Assembly (NCBI GenBank): GCA_938092135.1
Contig: CALLJL010000002.1
Span: 226,144 to 290,143, forward strand
Length of the DNA stretch: 64,000 nucleotides
Origin: an uncultured bacterium
Lineage (GTDB): Bacteria; Acidobacteriota; Aminicenantia; Aminicenantales; CALLJL01
Reading direction: 5' to 3'
In this document: piece by piece, positions 1 through 9,064 of the stretch
How positions within the stretch are numbered: the first letter of the stretch is position 1
How the letters are laid out: each line of letters starts with the position of its first letter
Translations under genes and position numbers: made by a program
Notes under the pieces: generated by a model
Seen by the model: only the letters and a program-made list of their open reading frames with translations
Databases searched by the model: none
Told to the model about the DNA's origin: nothing

Positions 1-127
1 CTTCAGAAAGGACAGCATAACGCATAGCCGCATAGAGATTTGATTCGTCTCCCTCAAGAATTTTTTTCATATAATCTTCAACGGCCTGCTTCATTTCCTG
101 GAGACGATCAATGACACTCAGGTTCAT
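1..127 (-). CDS. ispA: Polyprenyl (farnesyl/geranylgeranyl) diphosphate synthase, N-terminal fragment
   Basis: The first 42 codons are inside the window; the rest lies beyond the left edge. The product should condense isopentenyl diphosphate with allylic diphosphates in the cytosol. The visible N-terminus has the leading helix of the family and ends in LYAAMRYAVLSE, which matches the family's conserved helix just before the G-K-x-x-R-P isopentenyl-diphosphate motif. The ATG at 127-125 overlaps the xseB stop as ATGA, so the two are translationally coupled, and xseB-ispA is a common bacterial gene pair. Chain length and the catalytic aspartate motifs cannot be judged from this fragment. Confidence 0.85.
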   Translation of the reverse strand, partial: MNLSVIDRLQEMKQAVEDYMKKILEGDESNLYAAMRYAVLSE

Positions 128-417
128 TGAAGGGGTTCCTCTTCGTCACTGCTTTCTTCTGGCTCTTCTCTCTCGCCCGGAGCCGAGGTTACTTCTTCCA
201 ACACGAAGGGAGTAGCCTTTAACTCCCCTTTTTCATTCTTGAGGAGAATTTCCACTTTTCTTTCGGCCTTTTCCAGTTCCTCACGCAGGAAACGAGCCAA
301 TTTAACCCCTTTTTCAAAAAGGGCAAGGGATTCAGAAAGGGAAAGCCCTCCTTTCTCCATTTGATTAACAATATTTTCCAGCTCGGCCAAAGCCTTTTCA
401 AAAGTCATAGAACTCAT
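124..417 (-). CDS. xseB: Exodeoxyribonuclease VII small subunit
   Basis: This 97-residue protein is the small subunit of exonuclease VII, which degrades single-stranded DNA together with XseA. Residues 4-65 form the typical two-helix bundle: the start TFEKALAELENIV and the middle LSLSESLALFEKGVKLA are hallmarks of the family. The last 30 residues are a glutamate-rich tail (EREEPEESSDEEE), which makes the protein slightly longer than the usual 65-85 residues. The gene overlaps xseA by 4 bases upstream and ispA by 4 bases downstream, so all three are probably translated from one message. Confidence 0.93.
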   Translation of the reverse strand: MSSMTFEKALAELENIVNQMEKGGLSLSESLALFEKGVKLARFLREELEKAERKVEILLKNEKGELKATPFVLEEVTSAPGEREEPEESSDEEEPLQ

Positions 418-1748
418 TTTTTCTCCTTAAAAAATCTGGATTCGATGGGTCTAAATTTATCCACTCCGGTTACAACGCATTCAAACTCGCCTCGCCAGAA
501 GGAAACAACTAGTTCATCCTCTTCATTAATTTCATCAATTGACTGAACGAGGCGATTGCCATCAGTCCAGCAAACTGTATATCCTCTTTCCAGTATATTT
601 AAGGGACTCAGAGCATGCAACTTTGAAGCTAGCTTTTCCCAGCAGCTCTTTTGTTCTTGAAAATATCTTTTAATATTGGACTGAAGCTTTTCAAATAAAA
701 GAGCCACCTGTAATTTATTTTCTGTCACATGCCGAATCTGAGCCCTGATGGCCTCTCTCGCTCTTTCTTCAAGTTCATCAATTCTCTGAGCATGATGTCT
801 CAGCCAAAGCCTGAATCCTTGAAAAACCCTATTTTCGGCCAGACGGTAAACATCATTCCAGCGGCGTTGAAGATTCAACTCCATAGTCTTGCTAAGTCTT
901 CCTTCGAGACTTTGAAGTCTCTCAAGAAGAGCTTCTTCTTTTTCTATAACCAGTTCAGCCGCAGCAGAAGGAGTTGAGGCTCTCACATCAGCAACAAAAT
1001 CAGCAATCGTAAAATCCACTTCATGTCCCACAGCGGAAATGATGGGAATGGGCGATCTAAAAATGGCTCGAGCCACCTTTTCCTCATTAAAAGCCCAGAG
1101 ATCCTCCATCGAACCGCCTCCGCGGCCAACTATGATAACATCTATATCAGGCTGACGGCTAAGATACTCGATGCCTTCCACGATTTCATCAGCGGCTCCT
1201 TCCCCTTGAACCCGAACTGGATAAATAAGGACATGGAGCCGGGCAAAACGTCTCTCTAAAATGCGTAGAATATCAACAATGGCCGCTCCCCTTGGGGAGG
1301 TAACTACCCCTATTTTTTTCGGAAATAGAGGCAATTTCTTTTTGTGCTGAGGATCAAAGAGACCTTCAGCCTTAAGTTTCTCCTTGAGTTGTTCAAAAGC
1401 TAATTGAAGGGCTCCCTTGCCCTTGGGTTCCATAACTTCTACAACAAGTTGATATTCCCCTCGGGGCTCATAAACGGTCAGACGGCCTCGACATACGACT
1501 TTCAGACCATCCTTGATTTCAAAGGCAATTTGTCGGGCTTCTGATCGGAACATCACCGCCCGAAGCTGGGCTCTTTCATCTTTAAGAGTAAAATAAAGAT
1601 GACCTGAAAGGTGACGCCGAAAATTAGAAATTTCTCCTTCAACCCAAATAAAGGGGAAAGAGCTTTCGATTTCAAGCTTAATAATTTCAGTCAGCTCACT
1701 GACGGTATAAACTCGATCATGAAGAACGAGGCTATCAAAACTATTCAT
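414..1748 (-). CDS. xseA: Exodeoxyribonuclease VII large subunit
   Basis: This is the 444-residue catalytic subunit of exonuclease VII, which digests single-stranded DNA in repair and recombination. Residues 10-105 carry the OB-fold nucleic-acid-binding domain (FIWVEGEISNFRRH). The catalytic domain follows, with GVVTSPRGAAIVDI and the glycine-rich motif GRGGGSMEDLWAFN near residue 210, then AVGHEVDFTIADFVAD. The C-terminal half is a long helical region that ends with LERGYTVCW. Length is normal for the family. It overlaps ymdB by 8 bases and xseB by 4, in a tightly packed operon. Confidence 0.95.
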   Translation of the reverse strand: MNSFDSLVLHDRVYTVSELTEIIKLEIESSFPFIWVEGEISNFRRHLSGHLYFTLKDERAQLRAVMFRSEARQIAFEIKDGLKVVCRGRLTVYEPRGEYQLVVEVMEPKGKGALQLAFEQLKEKLKAEGLFDPQHKKKLPLFPKKIGVVTSPRGAAIVDILRILERRFARLHVLIYPVRVQGEGAADEIVEGIEYLSRQPDIDVIIVGRGGGSMEDLWAFNEEKVARAIFRSPIPIISAVGHEVDFTIADFVADVRASTPSAAAELVIEKEEALLERLQSLEGRLSKTMELNLQRRWNDVYRLAENRVFQGFRLWLRHHAQRIDELEERAREAIRAQIRHVTENKLQVALLFEKLQSNIKRYFQEQKSCWEKLASKLHALSPLNILERGYTVCWTDGNRLVQSIDEINEEDELVVSFWRGEFECVVTGVDKFRPIESRFFKEKK

Positions 1749-2553
1749 CTTGTTTGGTATCCTCAGTTATAAGAAGACGTCTAATATTTAAAGCCAACCC
1801 GCTTTGGGTCTCAATTTCGACCCAAAAGGCAGAAAGAATACTTCCTTCCTTGGCTGGTTCAAATCTTTGAGGCCGGCCGGTAAGGAACCGGGCCAGAGCC
1901 TGGTCACTGCGAATGCCGATAACTGAATTTCTGGCCCCAACCATACCTACGTCGGTGATATAAGCTGTTCCTCTGGGCAGGATGCGCTCATCAGCCGTAG
2001 GCACATGGGTATGGGTACCAACAACAGCTGAGACGCGACCATCAAGATACCAGCCCAGAGCTTGCTTTTCGGAAGTGGCTTCAGCGTGAAAATCGACAAC
2101 AATGATTGGGGTTAATTTTCTCAATCGGTCCACAATTTCATCAGCCACCCTAAAGGGACAGTCAATGGGCTCCATGAATACTCTTCCCTGTAAATTTAAT
2201 ACGGCCACAGGCAACTTATCTTCAATAAAAAAAAGATAATCGCCTCTTCCTGGATTGCCAGGAGGATAGTTAGCCGGCCGTAGAATCCTAGGTTCGTTTT
2301 CCAGGAAGACTATGCCTTCTCTTTTATCCCAGATATGATTACCCGAGGTAAGGACATTAACCATTGATAAAAGTTCCTGGGCCACTTCAACGGTCAAACC
2401 AACGCCACCGGCTGCATTTTCGGCATTAGCCAGAATGACATCGGGCTGCAATTCTTTTTTCAACTCATCAATATATCGAGCAAGAATTCGCCGGCCAGGA
2501 CGGCCGATAATATCACCAAAAAAAAGAACCCTGATTTTATCGCGCATATTCAA
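1741..2553 (-). CDS. ymdB: YmdB-type metallophosphoesterase (2',3'-cyclic nucleotide phosphodiesterase family)
   Basis: This 270-residue protein belongs to the TIGR00282/YmdB metallophosphoesterase family, whose Bacillus member hydrolyses 2',3'-cyclic AMP. The metal ligands are visible in order: [10 protein letters not shown] at the N-terminus, NAENAAGG near residue 40, TSGNHIWD near 65, [10 protein letters not shown] near 150 and [10 protein letters not shown] near 180. The gene sits directly after rny and overlaps it by 17 bases. That pairing is widespread and suggests a role in RNA turnover, because 2',3'-cyclic nucleotides arise from RNA cleavage. The substrate here is inferred from the family. 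Confidence 0.92.
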   Translation of the reverse strand: MNMRDKIRVLFFGDIIGRPGRRILARYIDELKKELQPDVILANAENAAGGVGLTVEVAQELLSMVNVLTSGNHIWDKREGIVFLENEPRILRPANYPPGNPGRGDYLFFIEDKLPVAVLNLQGRVFMEPIDCPFRVADEIVDRLRKLTPIIVVDFHAEATSEKQALGWYLDGRVSAVVGTHTHVPTADERILPRGTAYITDVGMVGARNSVIGIRSDQALARFLTGRPQRFEPAKEGSILSAFWVEIETQSGLALNIRRLLITEDTKQDE

Positions 2554-4108
2554 CAGCCCTTGTTTCTCGGATAACAGTTACCTTTATCTGGCCAGGATAT
2601 TCCAGCTCCTCCTTGATTTTTTGGGCAATTTCCTTGGCCATGAGAATAGCTCGCTCATCAGAAATTTTTTGACTATCGACAATAATTCTGATTTCCCGAC
2701 CAGCTTGAAGGGCAAAACTTTTATTAACACCCTCCACTGAATTAGCAATTTCTTCAAGTTTCTGTAATCTTTGAATATAAGTTTCCAGCAGTTCCCTTCG
2801 GGCACCAGGTCGAGCCGCTGACAGGGTGTCAGCAGCCTGAACTAAAACAGCTTCAACGGAGGGAAAATCAATATCCCGATGATGGGAGGCAATGGCCTGA
2901 ACAACAGCTTGAGATTCTCCATATTTTTTGGCCAACTCAACACTCAGTTCGGTATGAGTTCCTTCAATTTCCCGATCAACCGCTTTGCCTATATCATGAA
3001 GTAGCCCAGCTCTTAGGGCTACCTCAACATCAGCCCCAATCTCCCGAGCCATAAGGGCGGCAAGATAAGCCACTTCCTTGGAATGTTGAAGCACATTTTG
3101 GCCATAACTTGTCCGATATTTAAGTTTACCAAGAAGCTTGATGAGCTCAGGATGGATATTCTGGATATTCAACTCAAGGACAACACTTTCTCCTTCCTGC
3201 TTTATTTTCTCTTCAAGCTCGGTTTTAACCTGCTCAACCACTTCCTCAATTCTAGCCGGGTGAATCCGGCCATCGACCACAAGTTTTTGAATGGCCAATC
3301 GAGCCAATTCACGCCGGATTGGATCAAAACTCGAAAGGATCACAGCTTCTGGGGTATCATCCACAATTATATCCACTCCGGTAGCCATTTCTAAAGCCCG
3401 AATATTTCTTCCTTCCCGACCAATAATCCGTCCTTTCATGTCTTCAGAAGGCAGGTCAACTACAGAAACTGTAGTTTCCACCACATGTTCAGCGGCTGAT
3501 CGCTGAATGGCCTGGCTGATAATTTCCCGAGCTAAGGCCTGGCTTTTTTCCCGCAATTCCTCTTCAATCCGGCGGAGCATTTGAGCCGATTCAAGCCTGG
3601 CCTCATCCTCTATCTTTTTCAGGAGATAATTCTTGGCCTCCTCCTGGCTCATCCCCGCAATCCTTTCGAGTTCTTCTGTCTCCTTTTTAATTAAAGTATT
3701 AAGCTTTTCCTCCTGAATTTCTAATTCCCTCTCTTTTTGAACAATTCTTCTTTCTCGCAGAGACAAATCTCTTTCCCGCCGCTCAAGATTTTGCAAGCGC
3801 CTTTCAAGATTCTCTTCTTTATGGAGAAGCCTTCTTTCCAGTTCATTTATTTTTCGCCTTTTCTCCCTTGTCTGTCTTTCAAATTCAATCTCAATAGCCT
3901 GTTGTTTGGACTTTATTTCCTCTTGGGCCTTCTTAATAAGTTCATTAGCCTCGGCTTCAGCCTTCTTGATTATTTCTTCGGCCTGCTTTTTGGTTTGGAG
4001 AAAGTAATTGATTCCCGATTTTCTTTTTATTAAAAGAAAAATAATGGTTACAAGCCAGAGCGCAAAAGCACCTATTCCCACTAAAACCGATGTGTTCATA
4101 CTGCTCAC
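2537..4108 (-). CDS. rny: Ribonuclease Y
   Basis: This 523-residue membrane-anchored endoribonuclease starts mRNA decay. Residues 6-27 form one membrane segment ([15 protein letters not shown]). A long charged coiled coil runs to about residue 200. A KH RNA-binding domain follows ([19 protein letters not shown]), then an HD phosphohydrolase domain with [10 protein letters not shown] and SHHRDIDFP. Length and domain order are those of the family. The start ATG has GAGGAGGTGA upstream. A 135-base gap separates it from zapA, so it may have its own transcript as well as read-through from the translation operon. Confidence 0.97.
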   Translation of the reverse strand: MSSMNTSVLVGIGAFALWLVTIIFLLIKRKSGINYFLQTKKQAEEIIKKAEAEANELIKKAQEEIKSKQQAIEIEFERQTREKRRKINELERRLLHKEENLERRLQNLERRERDLSLRERRIVQKERELEIQEEKLNTLIKKETEELERIAGMSQEEAKNYLLKKIEDEARLESAQMLRRIEEELREKSQALAREIISQAIQRSAAEHVVETTVSVVDLPSEDMKGRIIGREGRNIRALEMATGVDIIVDDTPEAVILSSFDPIRRELARLAIQKLVVDGRIHPARIEEVVEQVKTELEEKIKQEGESVVLELNIQNIHPELIKLLGKLKYRTSYGQNVLQHSKEVAYLAALMAREIGADVEVALRAGLLHDIGKAVDREIEGTHTELSVELAKKYGESQAVVQAIASHHRDIDFPSVEAVLVQAADTLSAARPGARRELLETYIQRLQKLEEIANSVEGVNKSFALQAGREIRIIVDSQKISDERAILMAKEIAQKIKEELEYPGQIKVTVIRETRAVEYAR

Positions 4109-4243
4109 CTCCTCAAGATTGAATCAAAGGAGAAAGAGGCTAAGGAAGGAACGGATTAGACTGGATCAGGCCTATTCTTATTCAACTTGCCATTTTTAAG
4201 CAAATTATTTATGAGCAAATTTTTACTTTTGTCCAAACAAAAG

Positions 4244-4567
4244 TTAATGACTTTTATCAATAGAATCATAGGTCCTTCCATGTTGATCCAATAAACTTTC
4301 TACTTGGGCAATTTCCCTTTCAAGGTGGCTGAGCCGATTGTTGACTTCTTCCAGTTGCCTCTTGACCACATAATAATCATCAGCAATATTAAGAGCGGCC
4401 AGTACAGCTATTTTTAAAGCATCACCGGATTTGGATTTTACAGCCACCTCATGCATCTTCTGGTCGACGTAAGATGCCAGGAAATGAACATAAGCTTCGT
4501 CCTCATCTCCTTTGATTCGAATCCTATATTTCTGACGAAAAATTTCTATTTCAATTATTTTATCCAT
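4244..4567 (-). CDS. zapA: Cell division protein ZapA
   Basis: This 107-residue protein is a ZapA-family FtsZ-ring stabiliser. The N-terminal half has the family pattern: a beta hairpin (IEIEIFRQKYRIRI), then a region ending in DALKIAVLAALNIADDYY. The C-terminal half is a coiled coil (LEEVNNRLSHLEREIAQVESLL) that would tetramerise. Its start codon overlaps the stop of the upstream coiled-coil gene by one base. zapA next to pheST and rny is a recurrent arrangement. Confidence 0.87.
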   Translation of the reverse strand: MDKIIEIEIFRQKYRIRIKGDEDEAYVHFLASYVDQKMHEVAVKSKSGDALKIAVLAALNIADDYYVVKRQLEEVNNRLSHLEREIAQVESLLDQHGRTYDSIDKSH

Positions 4568-4827
4568 TAAAGACCAATTTTTTCTATCTGATTGATTAAA
4601 GCCTCAATTTTTTGCTTAATCATTTCTCTTTCGCCTCGATACCTTTCCATCTCCTCCTGCATCTTCGAGAGCTTTTTCGCCTGCTCTTCATAATCTTTTA
4701 ACATTGCCTTAAGTTCCTTAACTTGTTGACGTAATCGTTCATTTTCAGCTGTCAACTGATTAACATGCTCAATAATTTGTCCAATTTTCCCCTCAAGGAT
4801 TGTAATCCTTTCTATTTCAGAAGTCAA
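4567..4827 (-). CDS. Small coiled-coil protein, ZapB-like
   Basis: This 86-residue protein is nearly all amphipathic helix (IEHVNQLTAENERLRQQVKEL and onward) and highly charged, with no predicted membrane segment. Its composition and size resemble the cell-division factor ZapB, and it lies between pheT (4-base overlap) and zapA (1-base overlap). A role as a partner of ZapA at the division ring is an inference from the position. Coiled coils align promiscuously, so sequence similarity alone would not prove the assignment. Confidence 0.65.
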   Translation of the reverse strand: MTSEIERITILEGKIGQIIEHVNQLTAENERLRQQVKELKAMLKDYEEQAKKLSKMQEEMERYRGEREMIKQKIEALINQIEKIGL

Positions 4828-6878
4828 TTTTTCCCTCCTTCTCTTAATTTAGCCTGGAAGCTGGATCGAAGATGAGCAATTATTCTGTTATTCATTTTAT
4901 CCACCTCTTCCGCCAAAAGGGTTCGATGGGGATGGCGATAAACAAATCGAAGGGTCAAGCTGACTACATCCTCACCAAAGCGATCGCTCGTGAAGCGGTC
5001 AATAAGAGTAAAGGATTCTAGGTGAGGTAACTCCAGATTAAGCAAAGAAAGCCTGATTTCTTCAAAGGAAATATTTTTGGGTACAAGAAAAGAAATATCC
5101 CGGCTAATTGCTGGAAAGCGAGAAACGGGAGCATAACTAAAAGGACGAGGCTGTTTCGCCAGAAGAAAGGCCAGATTGATTTCAGCCGCATAAACCTCAC
5201 CTTCAATTTCAAATTCTTGCAGTATTTCTGATTTGATTTTACCCAAATAGCCAAGCCTATCGCCTTTTATTTCCAGGCCCAAACAATATCCGGGCTCAAA
5301 AAAATTATGCTCTGCGCTTTTGAAAACAAAAGATTCATACCTCAGCTCATTCAGGAGGGTTTCACACGTTCCCTTTAAATGGAAAAAATCAGCTTTTTCT
5401 CCTCGCTGACTCCAATCAGGTAAAACAAACCAGCCATTTATGGCTAAACAGAGAAATAACCTCTCCATGGCGCTGCTGTTTTCCCAAAAATAAATATTCC
5501 CAATTTCAAATAATCGAATACCCTCGATACCTCGTTTTTGATTATAAGCAATATTTTCTAGCAGACCGCCAAGAAGAGTTGTTCTTAGAAGGGAAGCTTT
5601 CATGGAAAGGGGGTTGCTCAAGGCAATCGGCTGAAGGCCAGTATTGAAGATTTTTTCCCGATCGGGATCAGAAAAGCTGAAATTTAGAACCTCGTCGAAT
5701 CCCTGATAAAATAGAATTGACCTGATCTTTTTGAGCTGATTCTGACGGCGATCTTCAGTTTTTTCAATTACTTTAAGCGGCGGAATTATTGAAGGTATTT
5801 TTTCATAACCATAAAAACGAGCTACTTCTTCAATAAGATCAGCTTCTCGCTCAATATCCACTCGGTGACTCGGCACATGGACAATCATCCTGGAATCATT
5901 AATTTGGCTAATCTCAAATTCAAGAGATCGTAGCAAAGAAACGACGAATTCCTGGTCGATTTCAACTCCCAGCAATTCCTTTATGCGAGACAGTCTTAAA
6001 AGCACTTCTTTTGGTTTATGAGGCGAAGGATAAACATCAATTAAATCGCGGGTAACCTTGCCCCCGAATTCGCTCAAAAGCGAAGCGGCCATTTGGGCAG
6101 CCACAGGCGGAAAGTTAGGATCGGCTCCTCTTTCAAAGCGGTAAGAAGCATCTGTATCTAAGCCAAAGTATTTTCTTGTTTGACGAATCGAAACAGGATT
6201 AAAACAGGCACTTTCAATAAAAACATCAACCGTCGTTTCCGTTACTCCAGAGTCCTCTCCCCCGATAATTCCAGCCAAAGCGACTGGCTTTTCAGCGTCG
6301 GCGATAACCAGATTTTCAGGTAAAAGTTCAACTGTCTCGCCGCCAAGAAGCCTGAGTTTTTCATTTTTACGGGCTCTTCGAACAACAATCCTTGGCCCAG
6401 CCAGTCGCTGATAATCAAAGGCATGAATTGGATGGCCCGTGGCCATAAGAACGTAATTAGTTACGTCCACAACATTGTTAATTGATCTCAACCCAACATT
6501 TTCCAACCGGCGTTTTAGCCAATCAGGCGATGGACCGACGTTGACCTCGCGAACAATAATCCCACAATAACGATAACATAGATCCGGATCTAATATTTCT
6601 ATGCTAATCAAATCAGAGGTAGGGATGGGAATCTCTTTAACGGGCCAATGTCTTTTTTTTAGTTTTAACCCGAGGGCAGCCCCAATTTCCCGCGCTAGTC
6701 CTAGATGACCTAGAGTATCAGGACGATTAGCGTAAGTTTCTACTTCCAAAATGAAATCGCCATCCCTTTCCTCAAAGTTTTCAACCATCAGGCCAAGCTG
6801 ATTAAGCAAATCGACAAGTTCGGCTGGCCCGATTTTCAGGTCAATAAAATCCTTAAGCCATTCGTAACTTATCTTCAT
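4824..6878 (-). CDS. pheT: Phenylalanine-tRNA ligase beta subunit, short form without the tRNA-binding OB domain
   Basis: This 684-residue subunit completes the heterotetrameric PheRS with PheS. It starts with the family motif [12 protein letters not shown], but after residue 40 (LGLMVENFE) it goes straight to the block around [16 protein letters not shown]. In the usual form of about 800 residues, an EMAP/Csaa-type OB-fold tRNA-binding domain of about 100 residues sits at that point. The B3/B4 editing region ([33 protein letters not shown]), the B5 domain and the C-terminal anticodon-binding ferredoxin-like domain ([12 protein letters not shown] to the end) are all present. It overlaps pheS by 4 bases. 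Confidence 0.95.
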   Translation of the reverse strand: MKISYEWLKDFIDLKIGPAELVDLLNQLGLMVENFEERDGDFILEVETYANRPDTLGHLGLAREIGAALGLKLKKRHWPVKEIPIPTSDLISIEILDPDLCYRYCGIIVREVNVGPSPDWLKRRLENVGLRSINNVVDVTNYVLMATGHPIHAFDYQRLAGPRIVVRRARKNEKLRLLGGETVELLPENLVIADAEKPVALAGIIGGEDSGVTETTVDVFIESACFNPVSIRQTRKYFGLDTDASYRFERGADPNFPPVAAQMAASLLSEFGGKVTRDLIDVYPSPHKPKEVLLRLSRIKELLGVEIDQEFVVSLLRSLEFEISQINDSRMIVHVPSHRVDIEREADLIEEVARFYGYEKIPSIIPPLKVIEKTEDRRQNQLKKIRSILFYQGFDEVLNFSFSDPDREKIFNTGLQPIALSNPLSMKASLLRTTLLGGLLENIAYNQKRGIEGIRLFEIGNIYFWENSSAMERLFLCLAINGWFVLPDWSQRGEKADFFHLKGTCETLLNELRYESFVFKSAEHNFFEPGYCLGLEIKGDRLGYLGKIKSEILQEFEIEGEVYAAEINLAFLLAKQPRPFSYAPVSRFPAISRDISFLVPKNISFEEIRLSLLNLELPHLESFTLIDRFTSDRFGEDVVSLTLRFVYRHPHRTLLAEEVDKMNNRIIAHLRSSFQAKLREGGKN

Positions 6879-7921
6879 TTTCTTCTAAATTGGGTAAGAA
6901 AGCGTAAATCATTTTCGTAAAAAAGCCTCATATCATTGATGCCATAAAGAAGCATGGCGGTTCGCTCAATTCCAAGGCCAAAAGCCCAACCAGAATAACG
7001 CTCAGGATCAATGTTAACATTTTTTAGAACTTGGGGATCAACCATCCCAGCCCCTAAAACTTCCTTCCAGCCGCTGCCTCCGCACACTGGACAGGAAGGA
7101 TTTTGCCCCCGGCAAACAGTGCATTCAATATCCACTTCAGCTGAAGGCTCAGTAAAGGGGAAAAAGCTTGGCCGAAAACGAACTTTAGTTTTTTCACCGA
7201 AAAGAGCTCGAAGAAAATATTCGAGAGTCCCCTTTAAATGAGCAAAAGTCACGCCTTCATCAACCACGAGACCTTCAACTTGATAGAACATAGGCAGATG
7301 GGTCGGATCAATGGCTTCGCGTCTGAAAACCCTGCCCGGCACAATTATTCTAATCGGCGGCCGTTGTTTTTCCATTACTCTAATTTGAACAGGTGAAGTA
7401 TGAGTTCTCAATAATAAATCATCTTTTATATAAAGAGTATCCCAACTATCTCTGGCCGGATGATAAGGGGGGAAGTTAAGAGCTTCGAAATTGTAATAGT
7501 CGGTTTCGATTTCTGGTCCCTGTTCAACAACAAAGCCCATTTCAAGAAAAATTCTTTCTATTTCTTCGAGAAAAAGCATTATGGGGTGAGGAGAACCCAA
7601 ATATCTTTTTTTGCCTGGAAGGGTAAGATCAATCTTTTCTTCTGGGGCCTCTTTGATTTCAGAAAGTTCAATCTCTTTTTTTTGGAGAGCAGCAATTATT
7701 TCCTTCTTAAGATCATTAAGTTTCTGGCCAATAAGCGGCCTATCTTCAGGGGGTAAGTTTTTAATCTGATCGAACAGAGCGGTCACTTTACCCCTTTTTC
7801 TTCCAAGAAAAAGGGCTCTTATTTCCTCTAAAGAAGCTTTATCTCTAATTTTCTCGAGAGACTGAGAAAAATTTTGGCGACAATCTTCAATCTCTTTGAG
7901 AAGGTCTTTCATCTCAGGCAA
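6875..7921 (-). CDS. pheS: Phenylalanine-tRNA ligase alpha subunit
   Basis: This 348-residue catalytic subunit of PheRS charges tRNA-Phe. It has an N-terminal helical coiled coil (residues 1-95), then the class II core. Recognisable blocks are [14 protein letters not shown], the motif-2 region [17 protein letters not shown], and motif 3 [15 protein letters not shown] cysteine cluster (C-x2-C-x5-C-x2-C, in [19 protein letters not shown]) near residue 270 is a known zinc-type insertion of many bacterial PheS proteins. It overlaps rplT by 8 bases and pheT by 4. Confidence 0.97.
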   Translation of the reverse strand: MPEMKDLLKEIEDCRQNFSQSLEKIRDKASLEEIRALFLGRKRGKVTALFDQIKNLPPEDRPLIGQKLNDLKKEIIAALQKKEIELSEIKEAPEEKIDLTLPGKKRYLGSPHPIMLFLEEIERIFLEMGFVVEQGPEIETDYYNFEALNFPPYHPARDSWDTLYIKDDLLLRTHTSPVQIRVMEKQRPPIRIIVPGRVFRREAIDPTHLPMFYQVEGLVVDEGVTFAHLKGTLEYFLRALFGEKTKVRFRPSFFPFTEPSAEVDIECTVCRGQNPSCPVCGGSGWKEVLGAGMVDPQVLKNVNIDPERYSGWAFGLGIERTAMLLYGINDMRLFYENDLRFLTQFRRK

Positions 7922-8288
7922 GGGCTTCTTTCACCTGTTCGACTATTCGCCGAAAGGTATCAGGAAAACTGACAGCTAAATCGGCCAATATCTTGCGATC
8001 GAGCCCGACATTCATTTTCTTTAATCCTTGCATAAAGCGGCTATAACTTAAACCATAAGCTTCAGAAGCCGCTTTAATCCGGATAATCCAGAGCCGACGG
8101 AATTCTCTCTTTCTTGTTCGCCTATCGCGGTAAGCATATTGAAGGGCTTTCTCGACAGCTTCTTTAGCTGTTCTATAATTGCGGCTTTTAGCTCCCCAAT
8201 ATCCTTTAGCTAACTTTAATATCTTTTTTCTTCTTTCTTTTTTTCTTGGTCCTCTTTTGACCCTAGGCATGGTCACTCCTTTCTTCAA
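7914..8288 (-). CDS. rplT: 50S ribosomal protein L20
   Basis: This 124-residue protein is L20, an early assembly protein that binds 23S rRNA. The basic start [14 protein letters not shown] is preceded by five extra codons (MKKGVT); the second methionine (MPRVKRG) is the usual family start, so translation may begin at position 8270. The core has [19 protein letters not shown] and [18 protein letters not shown], and the end is normal. It overlaps rpmI by 4 bases, so the infC-rpmI-rplT order is conserved. Confidence 0.96.
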   Translation of the reverse strand: MKKGVTMPRVKRGPRKKERRKKILKLAKGYWGAKSRNYRTAKEAVEKALQYAYRDRRTRKREFRRLWIIRIKAASEAYGLSYSRFMQGLKKMNVGLDRKILADLAVSFPDTFRRIVEQVKEALA

Positions 8289-8485
8289 AAAGCATAAGGT
8301 AGCATTTTCTTCACGAGCCCTCTTTCAGAGGAAGAAACCAGAGCCTTTTTTCTCAAACGCCGGGTTCGGCGGGAACTTTTCCCGGTTAAGAGATGGCTTT
8401 TATTGGCTCGTTGGCGAAGAATTTTCTTTTTGGCTGTTATTTTGAACCGTTTCTGGGCTCCTTTGTGTGTCTTTAATTTTGGCAT
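8285..8485 (-). CDS. rpmI: 50S ribosomal protein L35
   Basis: This 66-residue basic protein is L35 ([20 protein letters not shown], later [14 protein letters not shown]). Length is typical. The first 86 bases of the gene lie inside the 3' end of infC in another frame, which is an unusually deep overlap for this conserved gene pair. Translation is therefore probably coupled to IF3. A Shine-Dalgarno-like AGGAGGACAAG precedes the ATG within the infC sequence. Confidence 0.95.
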   Translation of the reverse strand: MPKLKTHKGAQKRFKITAKKKILRQRANKSHLLTGKSSRRTRRLRKKALVSSSERGLVKKMLPYAF

Positions 8486-9050
8486 CTTGTCCTCCTGATT
8501 TAGGGGATTTTATCGTGGGAACAATGAGCAAGGATAAAGCCCACTCATGATATTTGATCTCTCCATCCTGGCGGCCATAACCTTCCACATCTTTAAGTAA
8601 GCGTTCCACAAGCTGTTCCCCGAGCTCTGGCCTGGCCTTTTCCCTTCCTCGAAGCATAATGGTTATTTTGACCTTATTTCCATCCTGCAAAAAATTCTGA
8701 ATATGCTTCAATTTAAAATTATAATCATGAGAGCTTATTTTGGGCCTAAATTTTATTTCTTTAAGCTGGGACTGCTTCTGATGCTTTTTGGCTTGGTGGG
8801 CTCTTTTATGTTGCTCATAAAGAAATTTCCCATAATCCATGATGCGGCAAACTGGGGGTTTGGCATCGGGGGCAACCTCAACCAGATCCAGCCCTTTCTG
8901 TCTGGCCAAATTTAAGGCTTCAGCCCGGGGAAGAATCCCTATCTGCCTTTTATCTTCATCTATCACTCGAACTTCCCTTGCCAAAATCATTTCATTAATC
9001 CTATGGAGCTTAGCTTTTTTTACCGGATAAGTCATGGCTTTACGAAAAAT
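8400..9050 (-). CDS. infC: Translation initiation factor IF-3, probable AUU start
   Basis: IF-3 keeps 30S subunits free and proofreads the start codon. The N domain (HRINEMILAREVRVID, then DLVEVAPDAKPPVCRIMDYG), the linker and the C domain (KEIKFRPKISSHDYNFKLKH) are all present. The first ATG (9035) lies 21 bases from a perfect AAAGGAGG. An in-frame ATT at 9050-9048 is exactly 6 bases from it, which gives a 216-residue protein starting I-F-R-K-A-M-T. infC is the classical gene with a rare AUU-type start, used for autoregulation. The last 40 residues form a polar tail ([22 protein letters not shown]) beyond the usual end, and this tail overlaps rpmI by 86 bases. Confidence 0.92.
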   Translation of the reverse strand: MFRKAMTYPVKKAKLHRINEMILAREVRVIDEDKRQIGILPRAEALNLARQKGLDLVEVAPDAKPPVCRIMDYGKFLYEQHKRAHQAKKHQKQSQLKEIKFRPKISSHDYNFKLKHIQNFLQDGNKVKITIMLRGREKARPELGEQLVERLLKDVEGYGRQDGEIKYHEWALSLLIVPTIKSPKSGGQDAKIKDTQRSPETVQNNSQKENSSPTSQ

Positions 9051-9056
9051 GCTCGA

Positions 9057-9064
9057 CCTCCTTT
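9057..9064 (-). promoter_or_regulatory. Shine-Dalgarno deciding the infC AUU start
   Basis: The minus strand reads AAAGGAGG here, overlapping the thrS stop codon. The downstream ATT at 9050 is 6 bases away, whereas the first ATG is 21 bases away. The spacing supports ATT as the initiation codon. Confidence 0.75.

Noticed and set aside
4109..4243. Possible 6S RNA between zapA and rny
   Set aside because: zapA-ssrS adjacency exists in other bacteria, but this spacer is only 135 bases and shows only a small ACTTTTGT/ACAAAAGT dyad (4225-4244), with no long central-bubble hairpin.
4225..4244. Terminator after zapA
   Set aside because: The 8-bp dyad is AT-rich and no T-run follows on the minus strand.
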